A stretch of DNA of 64,000 nt from Pyropia yezoensis (lineage: Eukaryota > Rhodophyta > Bangiophyceae > Bangiales > Bangiaceae): NCBI GenBank assembly GCA_009829735.1, contig CM020618.1, forward strand, positions 22,057,346 through 22,121,345, written 5' to 3'. The notes beneath the pieces are model-generated. The model was given only the letters and a program-made list of their open reading frames with translations. It did not search any database and was not told where the DNA came from. The position numbers were made by a program, and so were the translations under genes. Positions 41,724 through 52,500 of this stretch are shown piece by piece. Position 1 is the first letter of the stretch. Every line of letters starts with the position of its first letter.

Positions 41724-43060
41724 ACTTCACAGACAGACAGCGTTATCGCCTGAGACTTGGCATGCGGGGACAATACGTGAGAGTATCTGACAGGACACCG
41801 GACACTGCTGAGACCTACGTCACCGTTCATAATTTCTCGTGTGCGCACCACGGAATATTCAGGGACTACAACCGTACCGTCTCAGAAAGCGGGAGATCGC
41901 CCTTTCAGATGGAGCGACCGGACCGCGAGCGTGATCAGACAACAGTGTGAGATGCGCCGTCTCTGCACCCCCCAACGTGTGTTTGTAGCTCACGAGGCAG
42001 CCGCACAAGCAGTGAGGAGTGACGAAAAGCGGCAGGGGGCGGTCAGGGGGGAGCGTGCGGCGGGAGCGCACGTACGTAAGGAACGTGGGGGTTGGGACGA
42101 GTTGGGGAGGGAGTGGGGGAGGTAGGCCAGCGCGCGGGTGGAGCGGAGGGCGGGTGAGGTGAGCAACTGCATTTCGGCCTTCATGAGCGCGCGCCGTAAG
42201 CATCTTCTTCCCGTCGCTTTTTTTCGGCATTTTCTTCGCTCCGGGTGTTGCGTAGATGTGACTTGGTCAAGAACGTGCAGCACGGCGGTCGAACGCGGCA
42301 CATCGAGGAAGAAGGAAGGAGTGGCGCTTGTGGGGACCGTGATTGAGCAGGTTTGAGCGAGCGATTTCATGCCTGTGTGGGTGGGAAGGGCTGACGGCAC
42401 AGAGAGACGAGACGATGGATAGAAATCACAAAAATTTGTCAGGTCGGCGCCAGGGCCGTTGGTGTGCGCTTGCGGCACCAAGTCGATTATGCTCTTGACT
42501 TGGTCGCGGAATCGTCCGGACTGGGTAGTATGGGAGCTCTGAGGGGGGTTCGATGGATCTCAGCGTGTGTCGAGTGAGATCTTGAGGCAGGATCCGCTGT
42601 TCTGATGGCAACAGGACAGAATCAGAGCCGAGGGGGAGGCCCTTTGTCGAGAATCAGCTCGGTGGTGAGCGTGGGCGTGGGGAACTGCGTGGCCGAGACG
42701 GGATGCCTCAAGATGGCCCTTGCCTATTGAGCTTTGGAAGAGGTGTGGGGACGTCGCTCAAGCGCAAACCTCCCCGACGACGAGATCTGGCAGCGACGGA
42801 ACAATTTATCGGACGAGTTGGGAGTGTCATTTCTACGATTGCGCCGCTCAATGCTCGTTGTGGGGGAGTCCATTTTTACAGAGCCTGAGGCCGCAGGCTG
42901 TCCACCTCTAGTCATCCGCAGCTCGTTCAGAGGCGTGGCAACGAGGCAGTTTATTAAGTTTGTATTGCACTGACATGCAGGCAAAGACAATGCAGTTCAA
43001 CGGAAGACGTGCATTGCAGCACGGGAGTATGTTGAGTAGTAGTTGGCGTACGATTGCGAG
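41724..43060. other. no gene supported
   Basis: Mixed-composition DNA. Bases 42960-43150 are rich in TGCA/TGCAA words and resemble the region 39050-39200 in inverse orientation, so they belong to the Tc1-like ends. Confidence 0.35.
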
Positions 43061-43552
43061 CTACAGGGGATTGCAACGATTGCAATCCGTTGCAGCGGCA
43101 AAAATCGGAGATGCAACGCATCGCGCGTGGTTCCGGTCGCCGACGATGCTCTCGGTCAGGTGCTTGAAATAGGCGCTCGGCATCGACGCCCACTCTTCCT
43201 GCAGGGCACTGAACAGCTCGTCCTTCGTCTTGGGGAGGGGGGGCCCGACTGCGGTGCTGGTTCGTCCCTGGTTGACCTTTTCGGCGATTTCCGCCGTTGA
43301 GGCGAAAGGGTTGCCGTCCACCACCCGGCGGAGCCCGCGCAGCTCTCGAGGGCTGAGGAGCTTCGGCCGACATCGGTTGTCCTGGCGCGCAGTGGCCGCC
43401 GCCCGCCGCGCGTTGGCTGCGTGGTAGCTGACCACCGTCTTGGGGATGTCGAGAGCGGTGGCGATGGCCCCATTGGACTTCTTGTTCGTGACCATGGTCA
43501 TGATGGCGCCGACTTCCTGGGGGCATAGGGGGGTCCTGCCCTTGCCCCCCAT
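43061..43552 (-). pseudogene. Tc1-like transposase: DNA-binding domain joined to C-terminal tail, catalytic core missing
   Basis: From ATG 43552 the frame gives 163 residues. Residues ~8-80 are a Tc1/mariner helix-turn-helix region (VGAIMTMVTNKKSNGAIATA, LDIPKTVVSYHAANARR, LSPRELRGLRRVVDGNPF). Residues ~103-140 match the family's last helix (LPKTKDELFSALQEEWASMP, FKHLTESIVGDRNH). The roughly 200-residue DDE/DDD catalytic domain that normally lies between is absent, with no frame break at the joint. The product could bind the terminal repeats but not cut DNA. A TATA motif lies about 45 bp upstream and the terminal repeat just beyond. A deletion derivative or a retained DNA-binding protein are both possible. 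Confidence 0.65.
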
Positions 43553-43597
43553 GGTGCTGCTTTTTTTCTTCGCTGGGAGAGAAGCTATGGGCGCTTC

Positions 43598-43603
43598 TTT
43601 ATA
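43598..43603 (-). promoter_or_regulatory. TATA-like motif upstream of the Tc1-like ORF
   Basis: TATAAA on the minus strand (within GTGCTATAAAGAAGCG), 46-51 bases upstream of the ATG at 43552. Confidence 0.45.
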
Positions 43604-43725
43604 GCACCATGCCCCGCAACGCTGCGCCCAAGTGACTGCAATGCGCCAGAGCGGCACCACTGAGGCCGCTTTTTGGATCTCGTCCGTGGTCGATTTGGTG
43701 GGCAAATAATATTGGGTACCAACTG

Positions 43726-44080
43726 TACATACTCTTCAAAAAATAGCGCAGTACCCCACCAATGTACGTCTCACAAATGTGACAATTTTGGGAAGGAGTA
43801 ATTGTTTTCAAACACGGACAAGTTCTTCTGCTTCAAGTGCTCGGTGCCTCCACGGCACCTCTCTAAACACCTGACCAGGAGGTCGACTTAAACGATCGCA
43901 TACCCTCTACACCACTACGTCCGTCCCCTTCGTCGCATGCTTCCGGACGTCCTTGGCCCTACCCGCTGCCGGCTGCCCCCTCCGTGCCCGACGTCCCGCT
44001 GCCGTTTCTTTCGCCCCACCTGTCTGAGTGTGCGTCGTCCCCCCCCCCTCTCCCATCGCTCCGCTCTTTGGTCGCCCATC
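43726..44080. promoter_or_regulatory. 5' flank of NFS1
   Basis: 355 bp between the Tc1-like end and the NFS1 start. The last ~120 bases are C/T-rich, as in other leaders of this window. No TATA box is obvious. Confidence 0.4.
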
Positions 44081-45478
44081 ATGGCGCTCTTACTTCGTGC
44101 CTGCGCACGCGCCTCCCGAGCGGCGGCGTCTCGACAGGTGTCCACCACGGCGGCCACCCCCGCGGCGGCGGCGGCCGCCGCGGTGCCGACGCCCCTCCCC
44201 ACCGTTTCGGTCACCCCCGGGGGCGTCCGGTCGGTTCCCGCTGGCGGAGGCACGACCACCATCCTCCCCCGCCCCATCTACCTGGACACCCAGTCGACGA
44301 CGCCGGTGGACCCGCGCGTCCTCGACGCGATGCTCCCCCACCTCACCTCCCAGTACGGCAACCCCCACTCGCGGACACACGCGTACGGGTGGGAGTCAGA
44401 GGCGGCGGTCGAGACGGCGCGGGCGGAGGTGGCGTCGCTCATCGGGGCGGACCCAAAGGAGATTGTGTTCACGTCGGGCGCCACCGAGGCCAACAACATG
44501 GCCGTCAAGGGGGTGGCCGCCTTTTACGCGTCCAAGAAGCGGCACGTGGTGACCACCCAGACCGAGCACAAGTGCGTCCTCGACTCGTGCCGGCAGCTCG
44601 AGGCACGGGGCGTGGAGGTGACGTACCTGCCCGTCTCCAAGGACGGCCTCGTCAGCGTCGACGCGGTCGCCGACGCGCTGCGGCCCGACACGGCGCTGCT
44701 GTCGGTGATGGCGGTCAACAATGAGATTGGGGTGGTGCAGCCGCTGGCGGAGCTCGGCGCCCTCTGCCGCTCGAGGGGCGTCTTCTTCCACACGGACGGC
44801 GCGCAGGCGCTGGGCAAGATCCCCCTGGACGTCAACGCGCTGTCCATTGACCTCATGTCGCTGTCGGGCCACAAGATTTACGGGCCCAAGGGGGTGGGCG
44901 CCCTCTACGTGCGCCGCCGCCCGCGGGTGCGGCTGGAGCCGCTCATCCACGGGGGTGGGCAGGAGCGGGGCCTCCGGTCTGGGACGCTGCCGCCCGCGCT
45001 GGCCGTCGGCTTTGGCGCCGCCTGCGCCGTCGCGGCGCGCGACATGCCCGCTGACGAGGCGTGGATTGCCCACTTGTCGGCGCGGCTCCTCCACGGCCTC
45101 ACCTCCCAGATTGAGCAGGTGTTTATCAACGGCAGCACCGAGCAGCGGTACGCGGGCAACATCAACATCTCGTTTGCGGGCATTGAGGGGGAGAGCCTGC
45201 TGATGGCCCTGAAAGACGTGGCGGTGAGCAGCGGCAGCGCGTGCACCAGCGCGTCGCTCGAGCCGAGCTACGTCCTCCGCGCGCTGGGGGTGGATGAGGA
45301 GCTCGCGCACACGAGCATCCGCTTTGGCCTCGGCCGCTTCACAACCGAGGCAGAGGTCGACTACGCGGTGGCGCTGGCGGTCAAGCACGTGCAGCGGCTG
45401 CGGGAGATGAGCCCGCTGTGGGAGATGATGCAGGAGGGCATTGACATCAAGAGCATCCAGTGGTCGCAGGAGCACTGA
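44081..45478 (+). CDS. NFS1: mitochondrial cysteine desulfurase NFS1/IscS
   Basis: A single intronless frame of 465 residues from ATG 44081. Upstream codons are open but lie in the C-rich leader. Residues 1-~60 are Arg/Ala-rich without acids, a typical mitochondrial presequence. The rest is the class V aminotransferase fold: ATEANNM near residue 135, [10 protein letters not shown] (cofactor pocket, ~238), [10 protein letters not shown] with the PLP lysine (~265), GSACTS with the catalytic Cys on its mobile loop (~388), and the conserved end SIRFGLGR. The enzyme takes sulfur from cysteine as a persulfide for Fe-S cluster assembly on ISCU in mitochondria and for tRNA thiolation. Length is normal for the family. 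It converges on IF-2 with 272 bp between the genes. Confidence 0.96.
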   Translation: MALLLRACARASRAAASRQVSTTAATPAAAAAAAVPTPLPTVSVTPGGVRSVPAGGGTTTILPRPIYLDTQSTTPVDPRVLDAMLPHLTSQYGNPHSRTHAYGWESEAAVETARAEVASLIGADPKEIVFTSGATEANNMAVKGVAAFYASKKRHVVTTQTEHKCVLDSCRQLEARGVEVTYLPVSKDGLVSVDAVADALRPDTALLSVMAVNNEIGVVQPLAELGALCRSRGVFFHTDGAQALGKIPLDVNALSIDLMSLSGHKIYGPKGVGALYVRRRPRVRLEPLIHGGGQERGLRSGTLPPALAVGFGAACAVAARDMPADEAWIAHLSARLLHGLTSQIEQVFINGSTEQRYAGNINISFAGIEGESLLMALKDVAVSSGSACTSASLEPSYVLRALGVDEELAHTSIRFGLGRFTTEAEVDYAVALAVKHVQRLREMSPLWEMMQEGIDIKSIQWSQEH

Positions 45479-45750
45479 GGGGGCGGGCGGTGGCTGGCGA
45501 GCGCCCACCACCCGTGGGCGGATGGCCCTGTAGTGTTTTGCGTGTGCGTGCGTGTGCCGACCCGGTTTGCGGGTTTGCCGGGTCCGGCTGCTTGAGCGCG
45601 TGTGGGAACCGAGAGAGAAGCAAGACAAAACGTGAGGGACCAAGAGCAGGAAGCGCGTCGCACGTCGCGGTGGTGGGTGGCTCAGCCATCCTGCTTGGCA
45701 ACCCCCCTCCCATCCTCCCTTCCATCTTACCTCCCTCCTCCCCTCCCCGT

Positions 45751-47019
45751 CTAACCCCCCCCAAAAAACTCGAGCCGGTCGCCCTCCCGAAAGTCCGCCC
45801 ACCCCCCCTCCATGCTCACCCCACAGTCCTGCCCCTTCTTCACCGTCTCCACGTCGGCGGCGTAGCGCTTCAGCCCGCCCACCACCCCCGTCGCCACCAC
45901 CGCCCGGGTGCCCCCCGAGCCGCCCGTCCCCCCCGAGGCGCCCACCTCCCGCGACACCCGCACCGCGTCGCCCAGCCGCACCCGCCCGCGGCCGACCGTC
46001 GCGCCCGCCACGGCGCCGCCCTCGTAGGCGCGGACGACGGCGGCCACGCCCGCGGGCGGGGCGCCACTCCCGGCGGCGGCGGCGGCGGCGGTGCCACCGC
46101 CGGTGGCAAGGTCAAAGGGGGAGCCCGCCGCCGCTGACGCGGCCTCGTCGACCGCCGACGCGACGGCCGCACGGAGGTCGTCTTCGAGCTTGTAGATGAG
46201 CGTGTGGGACAGCACCCGCACCCCTGCCCGCCGTGCCGCCGCCGCCGCCCGGCCGTCGACGCGGACGTTAAAGGCCAGGACGATCGAGTGCTCGGCAGCG
46301 GCCGGAGCGGCAGCGGCGGCGGCGGCGCCGCGGCGGCGGCCACCACGGCGCGACGACGACGGCAGCAGCGTCGCGACCGCCCGGTCCATGTCGGACCCCG
46401 ACACGGCGCCGACGCCCGCGGCGAGGAGCCGAAAGGTGGGTGCCGCCAGCGGGGCGGGGGGGGGGGGGGTGTCGGGGGCGGCTGCTGCCGCCGCCGCCGC
46501 CGCTGCCTCGGCCGCCGCCTCAGCGGTGGCGGTCGCCTCGGCGGTAATGGCGTCGACGAGCGCCTGCACCGCGTCGGTGGTGCCCTGCACGTCCCCCTTG
46601 ATGGTGATGTTAAAGTGAGGCGGCGGGGGGGGGGGGCGGGGCGCCGCCGCCTCTTCACCCCCGCCGGCGTCGGCGCCGGCGTCGGCGTCAGGGTCGGCTT
46701 CAGCGTCGACAGACGCTGCATCCGAGGCAGCCGCAGCAGCAGCGGCGGCATCGGCAGCGTGGGCGGCGGCAGCAGCGGCGGCGGCGGCGCCGCCCGCTTC
46801 CGCCTCTGCCCTACCCGCCGCCACGGCGGCAGCCCCCTCGGCCGCCTCCCGCGCGGCGCGCGCCAGCCGCCGCGCGTCCTTCCCGTCCGCGGCGCCCACC
46901 AGCATCGTCCCCGGCGGGAGGACCGCCCCCAGCCCCACCACCAGCGCGGGCACCGACGGCGGGGCTGCGGCGCCCGCGGAGGCAGTGCCCCCCCCCGCGG
47001 CCCCCCCCACGGCGGCACC

Positions 47020-47050
<31 letters not shown>

Positions 47051-47641
47051 CCGCCCCCCTCCCCCAGCAGCCGCAGCGCGCGGACGCGGGCGTAGCCGTC
47101 GCCGCCGGCGCCCGGCGGCGGCGGCGGCACCGCCACCACCCAGTCCCCCACGCGGAGGGTGCCCCACCGGACCACCACCGCCGCCGTCGGGCCCAGGTGC
47201 TTGTCCACCGCCGCCTCCACCACCACCGCCCGTGCCGACACGCCCGCGCCCCCCGGGGGGGCCACCAGCACCGCCGCCTCGGCCACGTCGGTCAGGGCGG
47301 TGAGTAGGTCGGGGAGGCCGGCGCCGGCGGGCGCCACCACCTCCACGTCGGGCACGTCGCCGCCCAGCGACGTCACGTGGATGCCCGTGGCCGCCAGCAG
47401 CGCCGCACGGGCGCGCGGAGCGTCGGCGCCGGGGGCGTCCATCTTCGTGAGCGCCACGACGAGCGGCACGCCCGCGGCGGTGGCGGCGGCCGCCGCCTCG
47501 ACCGTCTGGGGCATCACCCCATCGTCGGCGGCCACCACCAGGACGGCCACGTCGGCGGCCGCCACCCCCGACGCGCGCATCGCGGCAAACGCGGCGTGGC
47601 CGGGGGTGTCGAGGAAGGTCACCCGCCCGCCACCGCCGTCA

Positions 47642-47673
<32 letters not shown>

Positions 47674-48408
47674 GGGCCGGCCGGGGGCGTCGACCATAAA
47701 CGCGCCAATCGCTTGGGTGATGCCCCCCGCCTCGGCGGGGGCAACGGGCGCCCCGCCGCCGCCGCCTGCCCGGCGGAGCGCATCCAGCAGCGTCGTCTTG
47801 CCGTGGTCCACGTGGCCCACCAGCGCCACCACCGGCGGCCGCCGCGGCAGGCCCGCCCGGGCGGCGGGCGTCAGCGTCGCCTCGGGGTTGACGTCCACGC
47901 CGGGGAGCACCAGCCCGCCCCCCCCCCCCGGCGTGCTACCACCGCTGGTGGCGGCGGCGGCGGGGGCGACAGCGGCGCTCCCTGCCCTTCTCCCCCCCCC
48001 GCCACCGCCCCCACCCCCACCCCCGCCGCCACCCGACCCGCCACGTCCCCCCCCCCCCACTTGACGCCACTCGAAAGGCACATCCAACGCCAGCGCCAGC
48101 ATCTCCAGGTCCTCCCCGCCGAGCCGCGTGTCGGGACCCGCCCAGGGGAGGCCCGCCGCGGCCGCCGCGGCGGGCAGCGCCGCGACGCGCGCGCCCGCCG
48201 CGGCCGCCAGCTGCCGTGGCGTCCGCGTCGCCCCCGCGGGGAGCGTCACTGGCCGGAGGGTCACGGGGGGGGGGGAGGGCCGCCGCCCGCCGCGGCGACC
48301 GCCGCCCCGCCCTCCACCCCCGCCACCCCCACCCCCGCCGCCGTCGCCACCGCCGCCGCCGCCACGGCCTTGGGGGGGGTGATAGCGGCCGCCGCGGCCG
48401 CCACCGCT

Positions 48409-48446
<38 letters not shown>

Positions 48447-48963
48447 GGCCGCCGGCAGCAGGCCAGCTTGCTCCACGTCCCGCCTGCGGGCGACCCACCC
48501 CCCCCCATGGGGCACCCACCGTTCGCGGCGACAAGCCGCGGCCACGGCCGCCAGGCGGAGGTGGCGCCGCGGCGACGGCGGGGGCGGCGGCGGAGGACGC
48601 CGCCCGGGCGCCCGCGGTGGGGGCCGGGCCGCAGGCCCCACCGCCAGCGTGGCGGGCGGCTGCCAGCAGGGGCAGGCCGCCCCATGGGGCAGAGGAGAGG
48701 CCGCGTGGTGCGGCCGCGGCTGCACCAGCGGCAGCAGTGGAGCCAGCGCGGCTGGCAAGGGTGGCGGCGGCGGGGGCAAAGGCGGCTGCGGCAGTGGCAG
48801 CGGCGGTGGCGGCCGACGCCACCGCCGTCGGCCGTCGCAGGGGTGGGGGGGGGGGGGGCGCGAGGCCGGCCGCGGCGGCCGGCGCCCGTGGCGGCCGGTG
48901 GAGGGCCGACAGGCGGCGAGCCGCCGTGCGGGCGGCGGCCGCCGCTGCCAAAGAGGCACTCAT
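45751..48963 (-). CDS. organellar translation initiation factor IF-2
   Basis: An intronless frame of 1070 residues from ATG 48963. The start gives an Ala/Arg-rich targeting peptide (SASLAAAAAARTAARRLSAL). Residues ~50-340 are Gly/Ala low complexity with only an IF-2_N-like patch (TPRQLAAAAGARVAALPAA). The GTPase domain starts near 375: GHVDHGKT (~382), GGITQAIGAF (switch), DTPGHAAF (~451), TKMD (~505). Beta-barrel domain II follows (VVEAAVDKHLGPTAAVVVRWG), then domain III (ITIKGDVQGTTDAVQAL, ~784) and the C-terminal fMet-tRNA-binding barrel (VKKGQDCGVSMEGG near the end). It would place formyl-Met-tRNA on organellar ribosomes. The base-recognition motif is TKMD, not the usual NKxD. Poly-Ala/Gly insertions make it longer than usual. 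Mitochondrial or plastid location is not decided. Confidence 0.93.
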
Positions 48964-49593
48964 TGGAAACCAGGGAGGGGGGGGGAGAGGAAGGCCGGGG
49001 GGCGGAGGCAGGGACGGATGGTCGCACGGGCTGGCGCTCGACGGGCACGAGGTGGTCCCAAGCCGAAGAGGCTGCTGATCCGCGCCGCCGACGGCTCCAG
49101 TAGAACGAATTGCAATACCCACACCTTGCAAGTACCTTGATGAATTTGGTCACTAGGGCTACACTCATAAACTACTCTACTTGCGAACTCCCGTGCACTT
49201 GTTTGGTGTCGAATGGAATGAGCTTGCCTCGGGGAATGGATCCGGGGTCCTGTGAGCGCGCGCCATCGCCTCTTCGTCTTCCTCTTCGACAGTGGCGGGC
49301 AGCCTATCCATACCTGCCCCCCTCTGCCTTTGTGTCTGTCCCACCCCCCCCCCCCTCTGTGTCAGACCGACCTCCCTGGCTTCTTTGGTGGTCTCACTTC
49401 CCCCCCACTATACAAGCCTGACCCTCCCCTTGTTTCCCGCCCGGGCCTGCGACTGCCTGCGCCCGCGCCGCGGCGCGCTTCCCTTCTCCTTTGTCTCTCC
49501 CACCTTTTCTCTCTGCATCTTCTCCCTATTGTATTTGCTTTCCGCCCTCTGCCCCCCCCCTCCTGACCCCAATCGCCCCCTATTTTCTTCCCA
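48964..49593. promoter_or_regulatory. divergent promoter region between IF-2 and APC1
   Basis: 630 bp separate the two start codons. The IF-2 side begins with a purine-rich leader (a G9 run on the plus strand). The APC1 side is C/T-rich with TATACAAG at about 49410, 180 bp before the APC1 ATG. Shared or independent promoters cannot be told apart. Confidence 0.45.
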
Positions 49594-52500
49594 ATGGGGC
49601 TGCCCCACGTCTCCTTGGCGATACCCGCAAGGCCCGTCCCACTGGCGGACCACTTCACCCCCCCGACCCCCCCGTCTGCTATCACCGCCCCCTACGATGC
49701 CATCCTCCGCCCCCGCCGCGGCACGGCGCCGCCAGGCCTCCCCGACGGCTGCGTCCCACCTGACACGCCGCGGCCCGCGGCGACCACCACCGCCTCGTCC
49801 GCGGCGGGCGCGCGCGTCCAGTGGGCCGTCCCGGGGACGGTCGTCAAGACCGTCTCTGTCACGTCCACCCCCCGGGCGGTGCTCGGCCGCCCCGGCGTGC
49901 CGCCCCCCCGCCCCCCAGACAATGGCACGGCCGGCGCGGGGCGGCCACGCCATGCGGCGGGCGTCCTCGCCGCCTTCCCCGCGCCCCCCCCGGGGACCCC
50001 CCCGCCACGCGCGGCGGTGGACCCGTACGCCCCCGTTGGGAGCTCTCTGGTGGTGGTGTGCGGGTCGGGCCTGCGGGTGGCCACCCCGGGGGGGGAGGTC
50101 CACGACGTGCCGCTGCCGCCGGCGGCCGCGTTTCCCGCCGGCGCGGGCGCGCCGGCGGGGGCGCCCCCGCCGGCGGGCGCCCACTGGGGGGGGGTCCACC
50201 CCACCGCCCGGGGGGGGCTGCTGGCAGAGCTCCACGACGGGGGGGGGGGGGTTGCGCTTGTTGGCCTCGCCCACCCGCTGGAGGAGGCGATGCCCGTGGG
50301 GGGGCACCCCGACGACGATGACGACGACGGCGGCGGCGGTGGCACCCCCAACGGCCTGGGGTGGGGGGGTAACGGCGGCCGCCGCGCCGGCGCGGCCGGG
50401 CCACCGCCGGGCGAGCGACTTGTGGCAGTGCCGACGGTGCTGCCGCTGGCTGTAACAGTGGCAGCTGGGGGGGGGTTTGTGCGGCTCTGGTCCGTCGGCG
50501 TGACGGGCGGCGGGGGCGGGAGGGTGGGCCGCCGGGACATCCCGGTCTTTGAACATGACGAGGTGGAGGAGAGTGACGAGGGGAGCAACGGCGCCAGCAT
50601 CATCAGCAGCAGCGACACGGAGGACGACGGCAGCCGGGGTGTCGGCGGCGGCGGCGGCAGGTTGAGCGGGAGTGGGGGCGGCGACGGCCTGGGCGGCGGC
50701 GGCCACGCCACCGCCACACCCGCTGGTCTTCCTCCGCGGCCGTTCGTCACTCCCACCCGCTCCCTCGAGCGCTCCCTGTACGTCACCGAGGGTGCCTTGC
50801 AGCGGCGGCGGCTGTTTGCCGCGCTCGTGCGGCGACCGCGCCTCGCCCTCTCCCCCCTGGGCGGCGCGGCCATCCGCGGCCCCGTGGCCGCCGCGTTTGT
50901 CGCGCACGGCCCCACCGGGGAGGCCACCGCCGTGGTGGTGGCCGGCGGGGAGCTCCTCCTGTGGGCGCTCGACCTGGGCCACCTCGACGGCACCCCCGCC
51001 GCCGCCGCCGTCGACCCCGACGCTGCGCCTGTCCCGCCCGCGGTGACGCGCGCCGCGCTCGCCGCCCGCGTGCCCGGCGTGGCGGGTGCGGCGGGGGTGG
51101 TGGCCACCCGACCGGGCGGCGCGGTGGACACGCTGGTGCTGACCAGCGGGGGGGCGCTGGAGCTGTGGGTGGGGGCAGTGCGGGTGGCGGGCGTGGCGCT
51201 CGGCGCCGCCACCACCGGCGGGCGGGTGCCCGTGGGCCTCCGTGACGCGGTCGCGTCGCGGGTGACCGTGCTGCTCGCGCTGCCGCCCCCTCGAGGCGCC
51301 GCGGCCACGGCGCCGCCGCTGCCAACCCCGTCCGCGGCAGTGGCGGCGGTGCGGGCCGACCTCCGCGGCACCCGCCCGGCGTCGCCGCTCGCGGGTGCGC
51401 TGCTCTGTGGCGTCGAGGCGCGGGTGGCGAGCCGGCCGGTGCGCCGCCCCGCATCTGGCCGCGGCGGTGGCGGCGGCAGGCACCCACCTGCCGGCGCTGG
51501 CGCAGCGCTTGCCCTCCGCCGCGCCCTCCTCCGCCGCCGGGCGGCGGTGTTGGACGCCACCCCGCTCGCCGGCCGTGGCCGCGCCGGCGGCGTCGGCAGC
51601 TGGGACGATGGCGCCGGCCACGCGTGGACCGACTGGCGTGCCGGCCGCGGCGCCGGCGGTGTGGACGGTGGCGGCGGCCTGTGGGGAGAGTTCCCCGCGG
51701 ACGGGTGCGACGACGATGGCGGCGACGGTGGTGGCGGCGCCGGGGAGCTCCCACCCATGGCCGACTGGCGGCTCCTCGCGGCGGTGCTGCTGGGCGTGCC
51801 GCCCGCCCGTGACGCGGCGGTGGTGCGGCGGTGGCCCGGCGGCGTGGCGGGCGGCGGCGTCGGCTTTGGCCGCGACGACGCGCTGCTCAGCGACTGGGCG
51901 TGGCTGCTCGCCTCCGACGTGCACGTGGCCGCAACGCCCACCGACGCGCCGGGGTGTGACGCGTCGGCGCCCGACGCGGGCGCCATCCGCCGCTCCCTCG
52001 GCTGGATGGCCGCCGCCGCGGCGGCGTCGGCCGGCGACGCCGACGCCGGCGCCGACGCTGACGCGGACGCGGTGGCGGCACTCGCCGCGGACGCGCTGGC
52101 TGTGACGCACGCCCTGTACGAGGAGGCCAAGCTCACCCGGTCCGCCGAGGCGGACCTCCCGGTGCTGGGGGGCCTCGCCGCCGCACTCGCCGCCCGCCTC
52201 GGCGCGGACGCGTACGTCCGCTACTACGCGGCGGACGGGGTGGGGGGCGAAGAGCTGGCGGGGGGGGGGGGGGCGCCGCGGGCAGAGCCGCCGCCGCTGC
52301 CGCCGCCGCCTCGGGGGGGCGGTGGGGGGGCGCGGGGGGGGGGACAGCCCCGGTGGGAGCCCCGCGGGGGCCCGCCGCTTCTCCCCGCCCGCCGCGCCGC
52401 GGTCGGGGCTGGCGCGGCCGGTGGAGCTCGCCGGCCGCCCGTCGCTGGCCGTGGTCGCTGCCGCGGCGGCGGCTGCGCCAGCCCCCGTCCGGGGGCTTGG

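Larger units (their letters stand above)
38876..43725. mobile_element. 4.85 kb segment bracketed by inverted Tc1/mariner-like ends
   Basis: The left end (from 38876: TAGTGGGTACCCAATATT, ATTTGCCCACC) is the reverse complement of the right end (43697-43725) with few mismatches over about 29 bp. Both ends abut TA (38874-38875, 43726-43727). Just inside, both ends share transposase-coding homology in mirrored orientation (CATCGTCGGCGACCGGAAC at 39028 and its complement at 43132). The left copy is shortened by about 420 bp relative to the right. So both ends are the same 5' end of one Tc1-like family. Either two copies inserted in opposite orientation, or the whole block moved as a composite. The interior is host-like repeats. 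Confidence 0.6.

Noticed and set aside
44396..45802. Minus-strand 468-codon frame opposite NFS1
   Set aside because: NFS1 on the plus strand has all catalytic motifs; the antisense is rich in His/Arg without pattern.
47377..49140. Long plus-strand frame (587 codons) opposite IF-2
   Set aside because: Antisense shadow of a GC-rich conserved gene; composed of Arg/Gly/Ala runs without any domain.
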